64,000 bases of DNA from an archaeon. GTDB taxonomy: Archaea; Asgardarchaeota; Thorarchaeia; Thorarchaeales; Thorarchaeaceae. The position numbers and the translations under genes were made by a program. The stretch lies in NCBI GenBank assembly GCA_024276825.1, contig JAJRWI010000007.1:1-64000 (forward strand), written 5' to 3'. Of this stretch, positions 52,097 to 61,737 are shown one piece after another. Below the pieces are notes generated by a model. The model had not been told where the DNA came from. It saw nothing but the letters and a program-made list of their open reading frames with translations, and did no database searches. Position 1 is the first letter of the stretch. Each line of letters starts with the position of its first letter.

Positions 52097-54472
52097 TTAG
52101 ATTGACACTTCAACCTGTTCTGTTGATGTGCCAAAGTCAGCTGGCTTTGTGCTCTTTCTGATTGACCAGACAAGCATCAGGAACAGGACCAATATTGCAA
52201 CTATCAGGGCAATGTTGACCTCCAATGACATTCCGAACTTGAACTGCACAATCAGTGGCACAAGTATCAGGCTGATCAGGTTCACAACCTTGATCATTGG
52301 GTTCAGAGCAGGTCCTGCAGTGTCCTTGAGTGGATCACCCACAGTATCACCAACAACACCGCACTTATGTCGCTCAGAGCCCTTGCCCCGATTGTTTTCT
52401 GGATCACTAGGCTCGTCCTCTATTGACTTCTTTGCATTGTCCCACGCACCACCTGCATTGGACATGAATACTGCAAGAAGTTGGCCAGAAACAATGATTC
52501 CACCTAGGAATCCACCCAATGCGGCCTCTTGAAACAGAAGTCCCACTAACAGAGGCATAGCAATCGCGAGTGTTGCTAGAGATATAAGTTCCTTCTGTGC
52601 TGCTGCAGTTGATATCGCTACTGCCCGTCCATAATCTGGGGGCACAGTGCCTTCAAGCACACCAGGAATCTTGAACTGTCTTCGTACTTCCATGACCATC
52701 TCTCCAGCAGCACGTGTGACTGCCTTAATGTTGAATGCTGAGAATAGCCAGGGTAGTGCTGCACCTAATAGGACTCCAGAAAAGACGAGTGGATTGTCAA
52801 GGCGTATGCCTTCTGACAGACCTGCAACGACAACATAGCTGTCGAATAGACTGACTGCTGCAATGACAGCAGAAGCAATAGCAACACCCTTGGTGATTGC
52901 CTTGGTTGTGTTGCCTACTGCATCAAGTTCAGCCATAGTCTTCATGGCCTCTTCATCAAAATCGCCAGGTGAGAGTTCACCAATGCCAGCAGCATTATCG
53001 CTGATTGGACCATAAGAGTCCATTGCAACATTGTTACCAGTGTGTGAAAGCATTCCAATACCAATGAGTGCAATCCCGTATAGCACCCAGAGATAGCTAT
53101 CACCACTGTGAACTGCGGCAACAAACCATGGGGCCATAGCAGCCGCCACAGAGGGCAGGAATATGACCCATGCAATACCAAATGTTGCCACAATGACAAC
53201 AAGTGCTGCCACTGTTGATTCGAATCCAGCAACAAGGCCAGACAAGATGAAAGTCGCATGACCTGTATCGGCAGATTTCACAATCTCTTTCACAGGAGGC
53301 TTCTTCAATGAGGTAAAGTAGCTTGTGATAGGATTGAATGAAACCGCAAGCAATACGCCAACTGCAATCAGAATTCCGAATCGCAGGTCTCCCACATAGA
53401 ACCATGACAATAGCATGGAGAGGGTAATGGTGAAAGCGCTTGATGCCTCATAAGATAGAAACATGGCCTTTTCAGCATATACTTCTCTTTTCTTCAGTAT
53501 TCTTGGCCAGACAGGTACCATTATCGTCCCAATAATTGACGAGATAACACCAACTGCTCTGATAAAGAGTGGAAATACAACAACCGCAAGTAGTCCACCA
53601 GGCAGCAGGGTTATGGGATGTTCAAGATAGAGGACAATTGCAAGAATCAATGCAGACACGATTGTGACTTCATATGATTCGAAAATGTCGGCAGCCATTC
53701 CAGCACAATCACCAACATTGTCACCCACAAGGTCAGCAATGACAGCTGCATTACGTGGGTCATCTTCTGGAAGTCCGTGCTCCACTTTGCCAACAAGATC
53801 GGCCCCGACATCGGCAGCCTTTGTATAGATACCGCCACCGACTCTCATGAATAGTGCCAGTAGAGTTCCACCAAGGCCAAAGCCGAGTAATGCATCAGGA
53901 GCTGCGATACCATAAATGATGAAGATCACAGTTCCGCCCATGAGGCCAAGTCCATCAGTCAGCATACCAGTGAAAGTGCCACCGCGGTATGATATTGTCA
54001 ATGCTCGGTTATACCTGTCATCACCCTCACGTGTGGCCTGTGCAACTCTGATGTTGGACTCAACTGCAATTCGCATGCCGAGCTGACCAACAGCAAGAGA
54101 AAAGCTTGCACCAAGAATGAAGGCCAATGAACGACCGATGCCAACAAGTACCCTGCCTTGCTCGAGATTTCCAGCAAACAGTACAGCAGTACCACGTTCA
54201 GGCTCGGTCACATAAATGGTGAAGAATAGAAGGAACGAGAGGACGACAAGGATAGGTACAATTGTCTTTAACTGTTTATTCAGATAAGACAGTGCACCTT
54301 CCCTGATTCCATTCCAGACCTTCTGCATTTGCTCAGTCCCTTTGGGTTGTTCAAGAACACCCTTCCTGAGCCACCAAGCATATACGAGACTGACAATAGC
54401 CGCGACAATCACTATTATGATCATCACTTGCTCAATGAGCGTCATGCCCAAGAATGTCTCGAATAGTTGCAT
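52097..54472 (-). CDS. hppA: Membrane-bound proton-translocating pyrophosphatase (K+-independent type)
   Basis: It couples hydrolysis of pyrophosphate to ion pumping across the membrane. About sixteen transmembrane helices in 791 residues. Signature loops are GGGIYTKAADVGADLVGKVE (212-231), GDNVGDCAGMAADIFE (250-265), HTGNNVAMDSYGPISDNA (about 477-494), and late CGVVGDTVGDPLKDTAGPALN. GNTTKAITKG (520-529) has Lys524 where K+-dependent enzymes have Ala, which marks the K+-independent group, normally H+ pumps. The ATG is preceded by GGGTGAT. The gene stands alone, with a leader able to form two hairpins and a terminator behind it. In an anaerobe it would save energy from pyrophosphate made by biosynthesis. 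Confidence 0.95.
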   Translation of the reverse strand: MQLFETFLGMTLIEQVMIIIVIVAAIVSLVYAWWLRKGVLEQPKGTEQMQKVWNGIREGALSYLNKQLKTIVPILVVLSFLLFFTIYVTEPERGTAVLFAGNLEQGRVLVGIGRSLAFILGASFSLAVGQLGMRIAVESNIRVAQATREGDDRYNRALTISYRGGTFTGMLTDGLGLMGGTVIFIIYGIAAPDALLGFGLGGTLLALFMRVGGGIYTKAADVGADLVGKVEHGLPEDDPRNAAVIADLVGDNVGDCAGMAADIFESYEVTIVSALILAIVLYLEHPITLLPGGLLAVVVFPLFIRAVGVISSIIGTIMVPVWPRILKKREVYAEKAMFLSYEASSAFTITLSMLLSWFYVGDLRFGILIAVGVLLAVSFNPITSYFTSLKKPPVKEIVKSADTGHATFILSGLVAGFESTVAALVVIVATFGIAWVIFLPSVAAAMAPWFVAAVHSGDSYLWVLYGIALIGIGMLSHTGNNVAMDSYGPISDNAAGIGELSPGDFDEEAMKTMAELDAVGNTTKAITKGVAIASAVIAAVSLFDSYVVVAGLSEGIRLDNPLVFSGVLLGAALPWLFSAFNIKAVTRAAGEMVMEVRRQFKIPGVLEGTVPPDYGRAVAISTAAAQKELISLATLAIAMPLLVGLLFQEAALGGFLGGIIVSGQLLAVFMSNAGGAWDNAKKSIEDEPSDPENNRGKGSERHKCGVVGDTVGDPLKDTAGPALNPMIKVVNLISLILVPLIVQFKFGMSLEVNIALIVAILVLFLMLVWSIRKSTKPADFGTSTEQVEVSI

Positions 54473-54602
54473 AATCGTATCACCCTGTATTGAGTCTAGG
54501 TATGTCTGTGGTGAACCTAGAATTCAGTGCTTTCTGGAGTCTGGGCAAAAATTATCACTCTTAAGGCTTGCCCATTGTCAAATATTAGATAAAAGATAAT
54601 AA
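54473..54602 (-). promoter_or_regulatory. Promoter and structured 5' leader of hppA
   Basis: On the minus strand, an AT-rich element TTATTATCTTTTATC (54588-54602) is the likely TATA region. Downstream RNA can fold into GGGCAA/TTGCCC (54568-54573 with 54543-54548) and ACCTAGA-type/TCTAGGT (54515-54521 with 54495-54501), followed by the ribosome site GGGTGAT and ATG 54472. A leader of roughly 90-100 bases is long for an archaeon with many short leaders and may be a regulatory element. No known riboswitch class was recognised. Confidence 0.35.
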
Positions 54603-54922
54603 TTTCAGTGGTCATTGCACATGACAATGCAGAGAGTCAATTTTGCTGATTTAAGAAGCATTACTGATATTTATGAGCTGAGTCTGCTTTTAGATATGTA
54701 AATTAGTCTACGGTATTTCCCATCATGAAAGAATGGTCTTTTTCAATTCGAATTTCTAAACATGGTAATATTCAAAGACTTGGAGCAGTATATGCACACA
54801 TCCACGTAATACATTAACACGGCAGATAATTGAATGGTTTACGGACAAAGGCAGAGTGCGCCTCTGATAGTGATAATAATTGTAGTTGATATTGTGAATA
54901 TATTGCTTGCAAGTCATATAAG
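54603..54922. other. Intergenic, nothing recognised
   Basis: About 320 AT-rich bases between hppA and tRNA-Ala, both on the minus strand. No open frame with protein character and no RNA gene was recognised. The part next to the tRNA may hold its 3' processing region. Confidence 0.5.
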
Positions 54923-55000
54923 TGGTGGACCGGGCGAGATTCGAACTCGCGACCTTCTGGATGCAAGCCAGACGATCTAACCGGACTGATCTACCGGCCC
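54923..55000 (-). tRNA. tRNA-Ala (anticodon UGC)
   Basis: The reverse complement folds into a full cloverleaf: acceptor GGGCCGG/CCGGTCC with the G3-U70 pair that identifies tRNA-Ala, D-arm GATC...GATC, anticodon arm TCTGG-CTTGCAT-CCAGA (anticodon TGC), variable AGGTC, and T-arm GCGAG-TTCGAAT-CTCGC. The discriminator A is followed by an encoded CCA (54923-54925). No intron. It lies 28 bp after the ZPR1 stop on the same strand. Confidence 0.95.
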
Positions 55001-55028
55001 ACGATGCGGGACTGATAATTTTGACCTT

Positions 55029-55637
55029 TTAGCCCTTACGCTTTCTGACTTTCTCTCGGGCAATATCAATCCAAAATGGAGCACCCCTCAGTCTTGAGAC
55101 CTCTTCTTCTGACAGCTCCTCATATTGTACAATTGAGAAGTCATCGGGCACAATGCCACTCACTCCAGCAGGGTCCTCAATTATTAGGGTGAAAGTACGA
55201 ATGCCCTCAATAGCCTTGTCGAGTTCTTCCATTAGATGCTCGCCATGGTCCTTCTGTGCTTCAGTTTCTGCAAAGTCTGTGGCCATCTTTAGCACAGGTT
55301 TTATTCGATGAAGAACACCTTCTACATTTGAGATGTAACCCTCTGCAGAGGGACCAGGCTCAATGTCGATCCCAAACTCAGGAATCCTGATGGTTCCAGA
55401 ACTGGAGCGAATCACACGAATATGAAGCTTGGAAGGTTCATCAACAACAAGGGTCCATCTGCTTGGCCTCCTCATTTCAGTTGAGAAGATATCATTATGT
55501 CTGAAATGACATTTGGGACACTCCATGATGAAGAACGCAAGCTCGTTGAAGAAAGGAACGGAATACAACATTGATGTCACTTTAAGATCACTGCCATCAC
55601 ACATTGGGCATCTAATTGTGGGAGGCTCTTCTTGCAT
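55029..55637 (-). CDS. ZPR1-like zinc finger protein
   Basis: A protein of 202 residues. The zinc ribbon C10-x2-C13 ... C40-x2-C43 (RCPMCDG, ECPKCHFRHNDI) is the ZPR1 finger, followed by the conserved FSTEMRRPSRWTL region. RIPEFGIDIEPGPSAEGYISNVEGVL matches the ZPR1 core beta-structure (here split as RIPEFGIDIEPG and GYISNVEGVL). Archaeal forms carry one zinc finger plus one core, half of the eukaryotic protein. Eukaryotic ZPR1 is a chaperone for translation factor eEF1A; an analogous job for aEF1A in archaea is plausible but unproven. It is divergent from the longin-like gene. Confidence 0.9.
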   Translation of the reverse strand: MQEEPPTIRCPMCDGSDLKVTSMLYSVPFFNELAFFIMECPKCHFRHNDIFSTEMRRPSRWTLVVDEPSKLHIRVIRSSSGTIRIPEFGIDIEPGPSAEGYISNVEGVLHRIKPVLKMATDFAETEAQKDHGEHLMEELDKAIEGIRTFTLIIEDPAGVSGIVPDDFSIVQYEELSEEEVSRLRGAPFWIDIAREKVRKRKG

Positions 55638-55766
55638 GAGTCATCCAAAGAATTAATGCATATTACCTTATCCAAATGATTCAGGGAACTGTTTATCACA
55701 CGTTTGTTTAAGAGAGGCTTGGTAAAAGATAGACAAGTAAAAACCAAACCATGAGGATATGGCCCC

Positions 55767-56963
55767 ATGAATGTGAAGAGCCTTTACATCATCAAGAGAG
55801 AAACGGGGGTCTGCGTGTATCATAAAGACTTTGGAGAGAAGCTGTTTGACCCCCACCTTCTATCATCATTTATAGTTGCCATAACCACTTTCTTTGACAA
55901 AGTCACAGGATCGGTCTATTCAAAAGCGAGAGCATTTGAGGGCACAGATTACAAACTTATAGTCGAATTTGGAAATTGGACAGTAGGGGTACTATCGGTC
56001 TCGCACGAGTCGGCTGATGACAGGGCCCGATTAAAGAGGATCATTGAGAGATTTGAGGACCAGTTCAATCTGCTCCGTTGGGTCGACATGGACCTTGCAA
56101 TTTATACACGGTTCGAGCAGGCAGTGATTGACGAGTTTATCAGAGACCAGATTCATCCAGAAACCATCATTCATGTGCGAAGGGACTGGGAATATTACAC
56201 AAAAAATCCGGATTTGATCTCGTTCCTGAGAATGGTTCCACTCAAATGCACGGTCAAAGATGCTGCTGATTTTCTTGAGATGCCCGTGGAACTAATTATG
56301 AATCTAGTTGCTGAAGCGGTATGGGAGAATGCGGTGACCATCGTACAACCTGTAAGGCCAGATGACATCTATCAGGCAACCTCGCTTGTCACCGGCAGTG
56401 TTGAACTTGATGTTTCAGATGAAACTGCTGAGGCCTTAACGCAGTTAGATGGCGAAACTCCCCTGTCAATTGCAGCTGAGAGAGTCCGCACAAAGGACCT
56501 TAGAAAGTTCCTTGAAGAGATCGCACTCTTAGCAAGAAGAAGGGCCATTGAGCAGATATCTCCAGCACAATCAATAGTAGTTCTGTATTCATTTGCACTT
56601 CAAATACTTCTCAATAAATGTGCAGACATCTTTGGCTTTAGAATCGCTAGAAAGATGTTTTATGAGGCAAGAGAACCTGTTGTGGTAGAACACTCTTGGA
56701 TAGTCTTTGTTAGTCTTGAAGAAGGGGTTGATGTTGAGATAAAGCCATCATTGACCTCGGCCACAATGAGCGGAAAAATCGCACCAGAAGTTTTGGGTGA
56801 CGGGTTTATCAATTTATGTGGAGAGATTGTTAGAAGGATAAGAGAGATAATAGGAGCGAGTCCGACAAGAAGGCTGATTTATCATGCCAAAGATGAGTTG
56901 GAAGACCACTTTCCAACAAGGGCTTACAGGGTAGAATGGGAACGACTATTAATAGGGAATTGA
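55767..56963 (+). CDS. Longin-like N-terminal domain protein, C-terminal part unrecognised
   Basis: A protein of 398 residues. Residues 1-115 read like the longin/roadblock-type fold abundant in Asgard and some other archaea: VKSLYIIKRETGVCVYHKDFG, DPHLLSSFIVAITTFFDKVTG, then a KLIVEFGNWTVGVLSVS hairpin and a final DRARLKRIIERFEDQF helix. Such domains partner small GTPases in eukaryotic trafficking. The middle (about 160-205) looks like a winged helix (LKCTVKDAADFLEMP). The C-terminal 170 residues are helical with no family I recognise and no transmembrane segment. A membrane protein gene follows after 12 bp and may be a partner. No GTPase gene is in the window. Confidence 0.6.
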   Translation: MNVKSLYIIKRETGVCVYHKDFGEKLFDPHLLSSFIVAITTFFDKVTGSVYSKARAFEGTDYKLIVEFGNWTVGVLSVSHESADDRARLKRIIERFEDQFNLLRWVDMDLAIYTRFEQAVIDEFIRDQIHPETIIHVRRDWEYYTKNPDLISFLRMVPLKCTVKDAADFLEMPVELIMNLVAEAVWENAVTIVQPVRPDDIYQATSLVTGSVELDVSDETAEALTQLDGETPLSIAAERVRTKDLRKFLEEIALLARRRAIEQISPAQSIVVLYSFALQILLNKCADIFGFRIARKMFYEAREPVVVEHSWIVFVSLEEGVDVEIKPSLTSATMSGKIAPEVLGDGFINLCGEIVRRIREIIGASPTRRLIYHAKDELEDHFPTRAYRVEWERLLIGN

Positions 56964-56975
56964 TATGGAGAGAGG

Positions 56976-57749
56976 ATGATGAATAGCAGATCCTGCAATA
57001 AATTCTTCACATACCTCATATCAATTCCAGCCATTGCCGCAGTGTGGGTTATTGTCATAGTGCTGAATGTCCCAGCATTCATCACTGCATTTCTCACAAC
57101 CTTTTCCATCATCATTCCTCTTGCAGCCTCATTGTATGGAATGACCCTTTTTGGAAGGGGAGGCTTTGTTCGAGAGGACAGGTTTCAGATGATGTACCTG
57201 TTGCTAACAATAGCAATGATGATCTTTGCAGTTGGTGAGGTTGCAATCATCCCAGTCGAGTTCATCCCAAACGGTGAGAGGTTCGTCTTTCTCGTTGGTG
57301 TTGTTCACATCACTGCATTCCTGCCCTTGGCCTTGGGAATCCTGAGATATGTTCAACGAGTGATGAAGACTCTGGGGCATCCACCCAAAGAGGTGGTCTG
57401 GACCACAATCATCATTATCCCCATGCTAATCACGGTGTTTGTCATAATTATGACCAGACAGCTTGACCTGGTTGAGTCAATCCTTGATGTAACAGTCGGT
57501 CTTGTATTGGCAATCGGGTTTGGAATCCTGTCATTGGGACTACTTGTTCTGGTCTATATATTCAGAAGGGGGCTTCTTGTTGCACCCATATCACTCTTGT
57601 ATATGGCATCAGCCCTGTTCTTTGTTCGAGCTCTCATATGGATTGGGTGGGCAATTAGTCTTAGCAATCCATTAAGCAGGCTAATCGCTATTATGGGATA
57701 CCTGTTTCTGGGGGTCAGCTTTCAGATTGCAAACTGCATGCAAAACTGA
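56976..57749 (+). CDS. Seven-helix integral membrane protein, function unknown
   Basis: A protein of 257 residues, almost entirely hydrophobic, with about seven predicted helices. Charged loops occur only around residues 65-75 (RGGFVREDRFQ), 130-140 and 175. The layout superficially resembles histidine-kinase 7TM sensor or rhodopsin-like proteins, but no retinal Lys or other signature is evident. GGAGAGG directly precedes the ATG pair 56976/56979. It is 12 bp behind the longin-like gene and presumably cotranscribed, so it could be the membrane anchor or target of that protein. Confidence 0.55.
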   Translation: MMNSRSCNKFFTYLISIPAIAAVWVIVIVLNVPAFITAFLTTFSIIIPLAASLYGMTLFGRGGFVREDRFQMMYLLLTIAMMIFAVGEVAIIPVEFIPNGERFVFLVGVVHITAFLPLALGILRYVQRVMKTLGHPPKEVVWTTIIIIPMLITVFVIIMTRQLDLVESILDVTVGLVLAIGFGILSLGLLVLVYIFRRGLLVAPISLLYMASALFFVRALIWIGWAISLSNPLSRLIAIMGYLFLGVSFQIANCMQN

Positions 57750-57754
57750 AAGGT

Positions 57755-59776
57755 TCAATCCAAGGCCAGGCCCTCTCCACGAAGTCTTTGTTTAATCTTT
57801 TCACGGACTTCTTCAGGGACATTTGGATTATTCAACATTCGTTTTAGGGTTTCAGGGTCAGGAAGATGCGAGATGCCCATTGCCGTTCCCATGCCCATTG
57901 GGCCATGAGATGCAGGACTTGGTTCTTCAACAACCTCCTCCACACTTGCTGCGATTTCTTCATCGATCTCTTCCACACCCTGATGGGCATAATAGGTATC
58001 GTAGAGGGACTTGAAGATGCCACCGAGTGCCAATAATTCCTCATGAGTGCCCTGCTCAACAAGCTCACCGTGATCGAAGACGAAGATTCGAGATGCATTG
58101 GCAATTGTTGTGAGTCTGTGAGCAATAACAACAGTAGTCCTTCCTGCAAACAACTTGGCTTGTGCGTCTTGGACCAATGACTCGCTATATGCATCAAGTC
58201 GACTGGTGGCCTCATCTAGTATCAGGATTCTGGGATTTGCCAGCATTGTTCGTGCAATGGTAATCATCTGTCGCTGCCCTGCAGAGAGGTTTTTGCCACT
58301 CTCAAAGATCTTAGTGTCATAACCATCTGCAAGGACCTCAATGAACTCATTCGCTCCAATCTGTTTGCAGAGTTCAATTATCTCTTCATGCGTGGCATCG
58401 GGCCGACCATATCGGATATTCTCGATAATTGTGTCATCGAAGAGATATGGTTCCTGAGGAATCAAGGAGATTGCATCATGCAACGACTTGAGAGTTACAT
58501 TCCTGATATCTTGGTCACCAATGAGAATGCGTCCTTCTTGTGGGTCGTAAAATCTGTTGATTAAAGCTGCAAGAGTTGTCTTACCAGCTCCGGTATGACC
58601 AACTACAGCGACAGTTTCGCCGGGCTTGATGTGAAAGCTCACGCCCTTTAACACTGGAGTGTCTTCTACATAGGAAAATGTGACATTCTCAAAGGTGATC
58701 CCATCAGCATCAGGTTTCAGCGGGACAGACTCGGGACCGTCAGCAATTGCTGGCTTGGCTTCAAGTACATCAGAGATCCTGTCCATGGCTGCTAGAGATG
58801 ACTGGACCTGAGAGGACATCATTGCCAGAGAAATTAAAGGCCACATGAATCGATTTACCATTGTGATTCCTAGAAAGACCTCACCAATCGTTAATAGGGG
58901 CTGTGTCCCTACGGCCATGCTACCGCCAACGAATAGCAGAGCGGCCAACCCAAATTGGCCAAATGACCTGATAAGCGGTTGAAGAGCACTCATCAAAATC
59001 ATGAACTTGAACCCATAGCGATAGGCCTTGTTGTTCAGTTCAAGCATGTTCTTTGCTAGTTCATCTTCGCGATTGAAGGCCTTAGCAACATGTATTCCAC
59101 TTAAGTTCTCAGCTATTTGTCCAGACACCGCACCATATGCCCTCTGAGAGGCTAGCATGATTCTCTGTCCAACAGTCCCGAATAGCACAGCTATGAGAAT
59201 AACGCCAGGAACTACCACTAAAGAAGTCAATGCGATTATTGGAGCGACCAACCAGAGGACCACAAATGAGGAAACTAGTAGCAGAATTTGACTTGAGATG
59301 TCAATTATGACTTGAATGCCAATCGACAGAGAATCAGTGTCAGAAGTCACTCTAGAAGTCACATTTCCGCTCTGTTCATTTTTATGATATGAGAGATCAG
59401 CAGAAACTAGATGGGAGTACACATCCGTCTGTATTCTTCTTACAAAACCCGCTTGCGCCCCAGATAATATCCAGGTGTAAATGCCCCGAAAAATCCAGTT
59501 TGCCACCTTCAATATCAGGTATAGCGTTACTATGATAATCAGGGTCTGTAGAGTTGTGTCGGAACTGACAAGGACATCAATTCCCCTCATTAGTAGCAAT
59601 GGGTCAATAGTGGCCACTAATGTTGCTAGAATTGAGAACAAGGCACCAATTACAACAACGCGCCTGAATTCGCCCAGATATTGGAACATGCGCTTCAATA
59701 GAACCCTCATTGGTCTACTAGTCTTAGGACGCTTTCTTGCAAGGGCCATTGGACCTCCATGACGGTGCATTGCCAT
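57755..59776 (-). CDS. ABC exporter half-transporter, subunit with non-canonical signature
   Basis: A protein of 673 residues: six transmembrane helices (about 30-330), then a nucleotide-binding domain with Walker A GHTGAGKTT, signature LSAGQRQM instead of LSGGQ, and Walker B LILDEAT with the catalytic Glu intact. An extra C-terminal tail of about 70 residues is rich in Glu and Met-Gly and ends in a predicted helix (EEVREKIKQRLRGEG). It overlaps the partner gene's stop by one base (TAATG), so the two form a heterodimer like TM287/288 or BmrCD. Likely exports drugs or lipophilic compounds; substrate unknown. Confidence 0.9.
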   Translation of the reverse strand: MAMHRHGGPMALARKRPKTSRPMRVLLKRMFQYLGEFRRVVVIGALFSILATLVATIDPLLLMRGIDVLVSSDTTLQTLIIIVTLYLILKVANWIFRGIYTWILSGAQAGFVRRIQTDVYSHLVSADLSYHKNEQSGNVTSRVTSDTDSLSIGIQVIIDISSQILLLVSSFVVLWLVAPIIALTSLVVVPGVILIAVLFGTVGQRIMLASQRAYGAVSGQIAENLSGIHVAKAFNREDELAKNMLELNNKAYRYGFKFMILMSALQPLIRSFGQFGLAALLFVGGSMAVGTQPLLTIGEVFLGITMVNRFMWPLISLAMMSSQVQSSLAAMDRISDVLEAKPAIADGPESVPLKPDADGITFENVTFSYVEDTPVLKGVSFHIKPGETVAVVGHTGAGKTTLAALINRFYDPQEGRILIGDQDIRNVTLKSLHDAISLIPQEPYLFDDTIIENIRYGRPDATHEEIIELCKQIGANEFIEVLADGYDTKIFESGKNLSAGQRQMITIARTMLANPRILILDEATSRLDAYSESLVQDAQAKLFAGRTTVVIAHRLTTIANASRIFVFDHGELVEQGTHEELLALGGIFKSLYDTYYAHQGVEEIDEEIAASVEEVVEEPSPASHGPMGMGTAMGISHLPDPETLKRMLNNPNVPEEVREKIKQRLRGEGLALD

Positions 59777-61737
59777 TATTGCGCACCTCCTGTAAATGCA
59801 ACAGAGGCAAGAATTCGCTCTGCTCCTGGCAGGCGTTCAAAGATTCTTCTGTAATGCTCAGAAGTCCTAAGGAGATCCTCGTGGCTCCCTGCTGCAATTA
59901 GCCTTCCCTTGTCGAGTATCACAATAAAGTCAGATTCGATCAGAGTACGAAGCCTTTGCGTCACAGTAATGCTAGTCCGCTCCTTCATCACTTCATCAAG
60001 GGCTTTTCTCATCAGAAACTCGGTATGAGCATCAACAGCACTTACAGAGTCATCAAGAAGTAGAATCTTCGGATCTTGAATCAGGGCTCTGGCAATGGCA
60101 AGACGCTGTCGTTGACCCCCGCTGAGTGTCATTCCCCGTTCGCCAATCATCGTGTCATAGCCATTGGGAAGCTTGACAATAAACTCATGCGCTTGAGCCC
60201 TCTTGGCAGCCTCGATAACCTCCTCATCTGTAGCGTTGGGTCTTCCAAATGATATATTCTCGCGTATGGTCATTCTGAAGAGAAAGATGTCCTGCTCGAC
60301 AAGGCCCACATTGTCACGAACCACCTTGGTGGGGACCTCTCGAAGATCAACACCACCAACTGATACTGTTCCTTCGGTAGGATCATACAACCTGAGTAAG
60401 AGCTTTAATAGGGTGCTCTTTCCCCCACCTGGCCCTCCTATTACTGCCACTCTTGAACCACCAGGGATTGTGAGTGAAAAGTCCTTCAATGCATAATGGG
60501 AACGACTTTCATTATTACGGCCATAAACAAAGCTGACATTATCGAACACAATGTCACCAGACCAGTCTACCTCTGGGGTTGCTTCAGGTTCAACAAGAGG
60601 ATCCTGATAGTTCAGGATGTTCACTATTCTTTGCGCATTGACATAGCCGCCTCGTAACATCAACAGCATTCGGGGAATCATATAATTGATTCCGGCGACT
60701 GATAATAGAAGAGTCAGTACCTGTATCAATGCGCCTCTGGACATAAGGCCATTCAGTGCTGCAAATGACCCATAGAGAAATGCCACTGTTGTCATTCCAA
60801 TTAGGACAAGTGCTGGAATATAGAATGCAGCCAATCGTCCCTCACGAGCCACTACATTCTCATAATTCTCAGCGATTCTTTGAAACTTTCTCTCTTCTGT
60901 ATCCTCCCTTCCGAATGCCCTGACAACTTCAATACCTTGAAAGACGCTCTGTGAGATAGAGGTTAGATACTCCATTGTTTCAGACCTCCTTCTTCTGACA
61001 GGCTCAATCTGGTTAGCGTAGCGATAAGCAAAATAGAGATAGAATGGAGAGCCTACCAGCATTATCAGGGTGAACATCGGGACAGGATATGAGAAAGACA
61101 TTAGGGTTGATGACAGCCCCGCAGTCAAGTCTACAATGGCAAAAGACACCCCTGACATTGTAATTGATGAGATGAGATGAAGGATTGCCACAAAGGCAGT
61201 ACCGTTCAATGTAAAGAATCCGACTAAGGTCTCAGTCCTGTCTATGAAGGCAAGCAATATGCCAGTCAGAGCAAAGGACGCTAGGCCATTGATGAGATTG
61301 CGTAAGGCAGGGTTCATTGAGAACCTGATCCAACTAATGTCCTGCATTGCCACAGAGAGCATTCTCTTGCTGTCAATCTCATCATGGAATGTCATGCTGA
61401 ACTCTTGCAGTTTCTCAAAGAACTCCTGTCGAGCATCACGTTCCCAAGCGAGTGTGACATAGGCCCAAACATAACCCACTCCAAAATACATGACCATGTA
61501 GATTAATGTGAGAATAACGATAGTGATCACGAATGACATGAAGGTGGGAGTGATTGCCATAGAGGCCTCAAGTTCATCAATGGCATCACCAAGTATCATA
61601 AGTGGGACTACCATTAATATGGCGGATACTACTGTTAGAACTGTTGCAAAGGTGATTGCTACTGGATGCTTAAGCAGACCTCCAAACATGTAATGAAAGG
61701 CAGACCTGCGTTGAGTATTATCATTCCGTGCCATCAT
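59776..61737 (-). CDS. ABC exporter half-transporter, subunit with degenerate Walker B
   Basis: A protein of 653 residues with six transmembrane helices and a nucleotide-binding domain: Walker A GGPGGGKST, canonical signature LSGGQRQR, and Walker B ILLLDDSVSAVD, where the catalytic Glu is Asp. Its own ATP site pairs with the LSAGQ signature of the partner, so that site is the degenerate one and the other is canonical. This matches the known asymmetry of heterodimeric ABC exporters. It follows the PadR regulator with an ATGA overlap, so expression of the exporter is under that regulator. Confidence 0.9.
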   Translation of the reverse strand: MMARNDNTQRRSAFHYMFGGLLKHPVAITFATVLTVVSAILMVVPLMILGDAIDELEASMAITPTFMSFVITIVILTLIYMVMYFGVGYVWAYVTLAWERDARQEFFEKLQEFSMTFHDEIDSKRMLSVAMQDISWIRFSMNPALRNLINGLASFALTGILLAFIDRTETLVGFFTLNGTAFVAILHLISSITMSGVSFAIVDLTAGLSSTLMSFSYPVPMFTLIMLVGSPFYLYFAYRYANQIEPVRRRRSETMEYLTSISQSVFQGIEVVRAFGREDTEERKFQRIAENYENVVAREGRLAAFYIPALVLIGMTTVAFLYGSFAALNGLMSRGALIQVLTLLLSVAGINYMIPRMLLMLRGGYVNAQRIVNILNYQDPLVEPEATPEVDWSGDIVFDNVSFVYGRNNESRSHYALKDFSLTIPGGSRVAVIGGPGGGKSTLLKLLLRLYDPTEGTVSVGGVDLREVPTKVVRDNVGLVEQDIFLFRMTIRENISFGRPNATDEEVIEAAKRAQAHEFIVKLPNGYDTMIGERGMTLSGGQRQRLAIARALIQDPKILLLDDSVSAVDAHTEFLMRKALDEVMKERTSITVTQRLRTLIESDFIVILDKGRLIAAGSHEDLLRTSEHYRRIFERLPGAERILASVAFTGGAQ

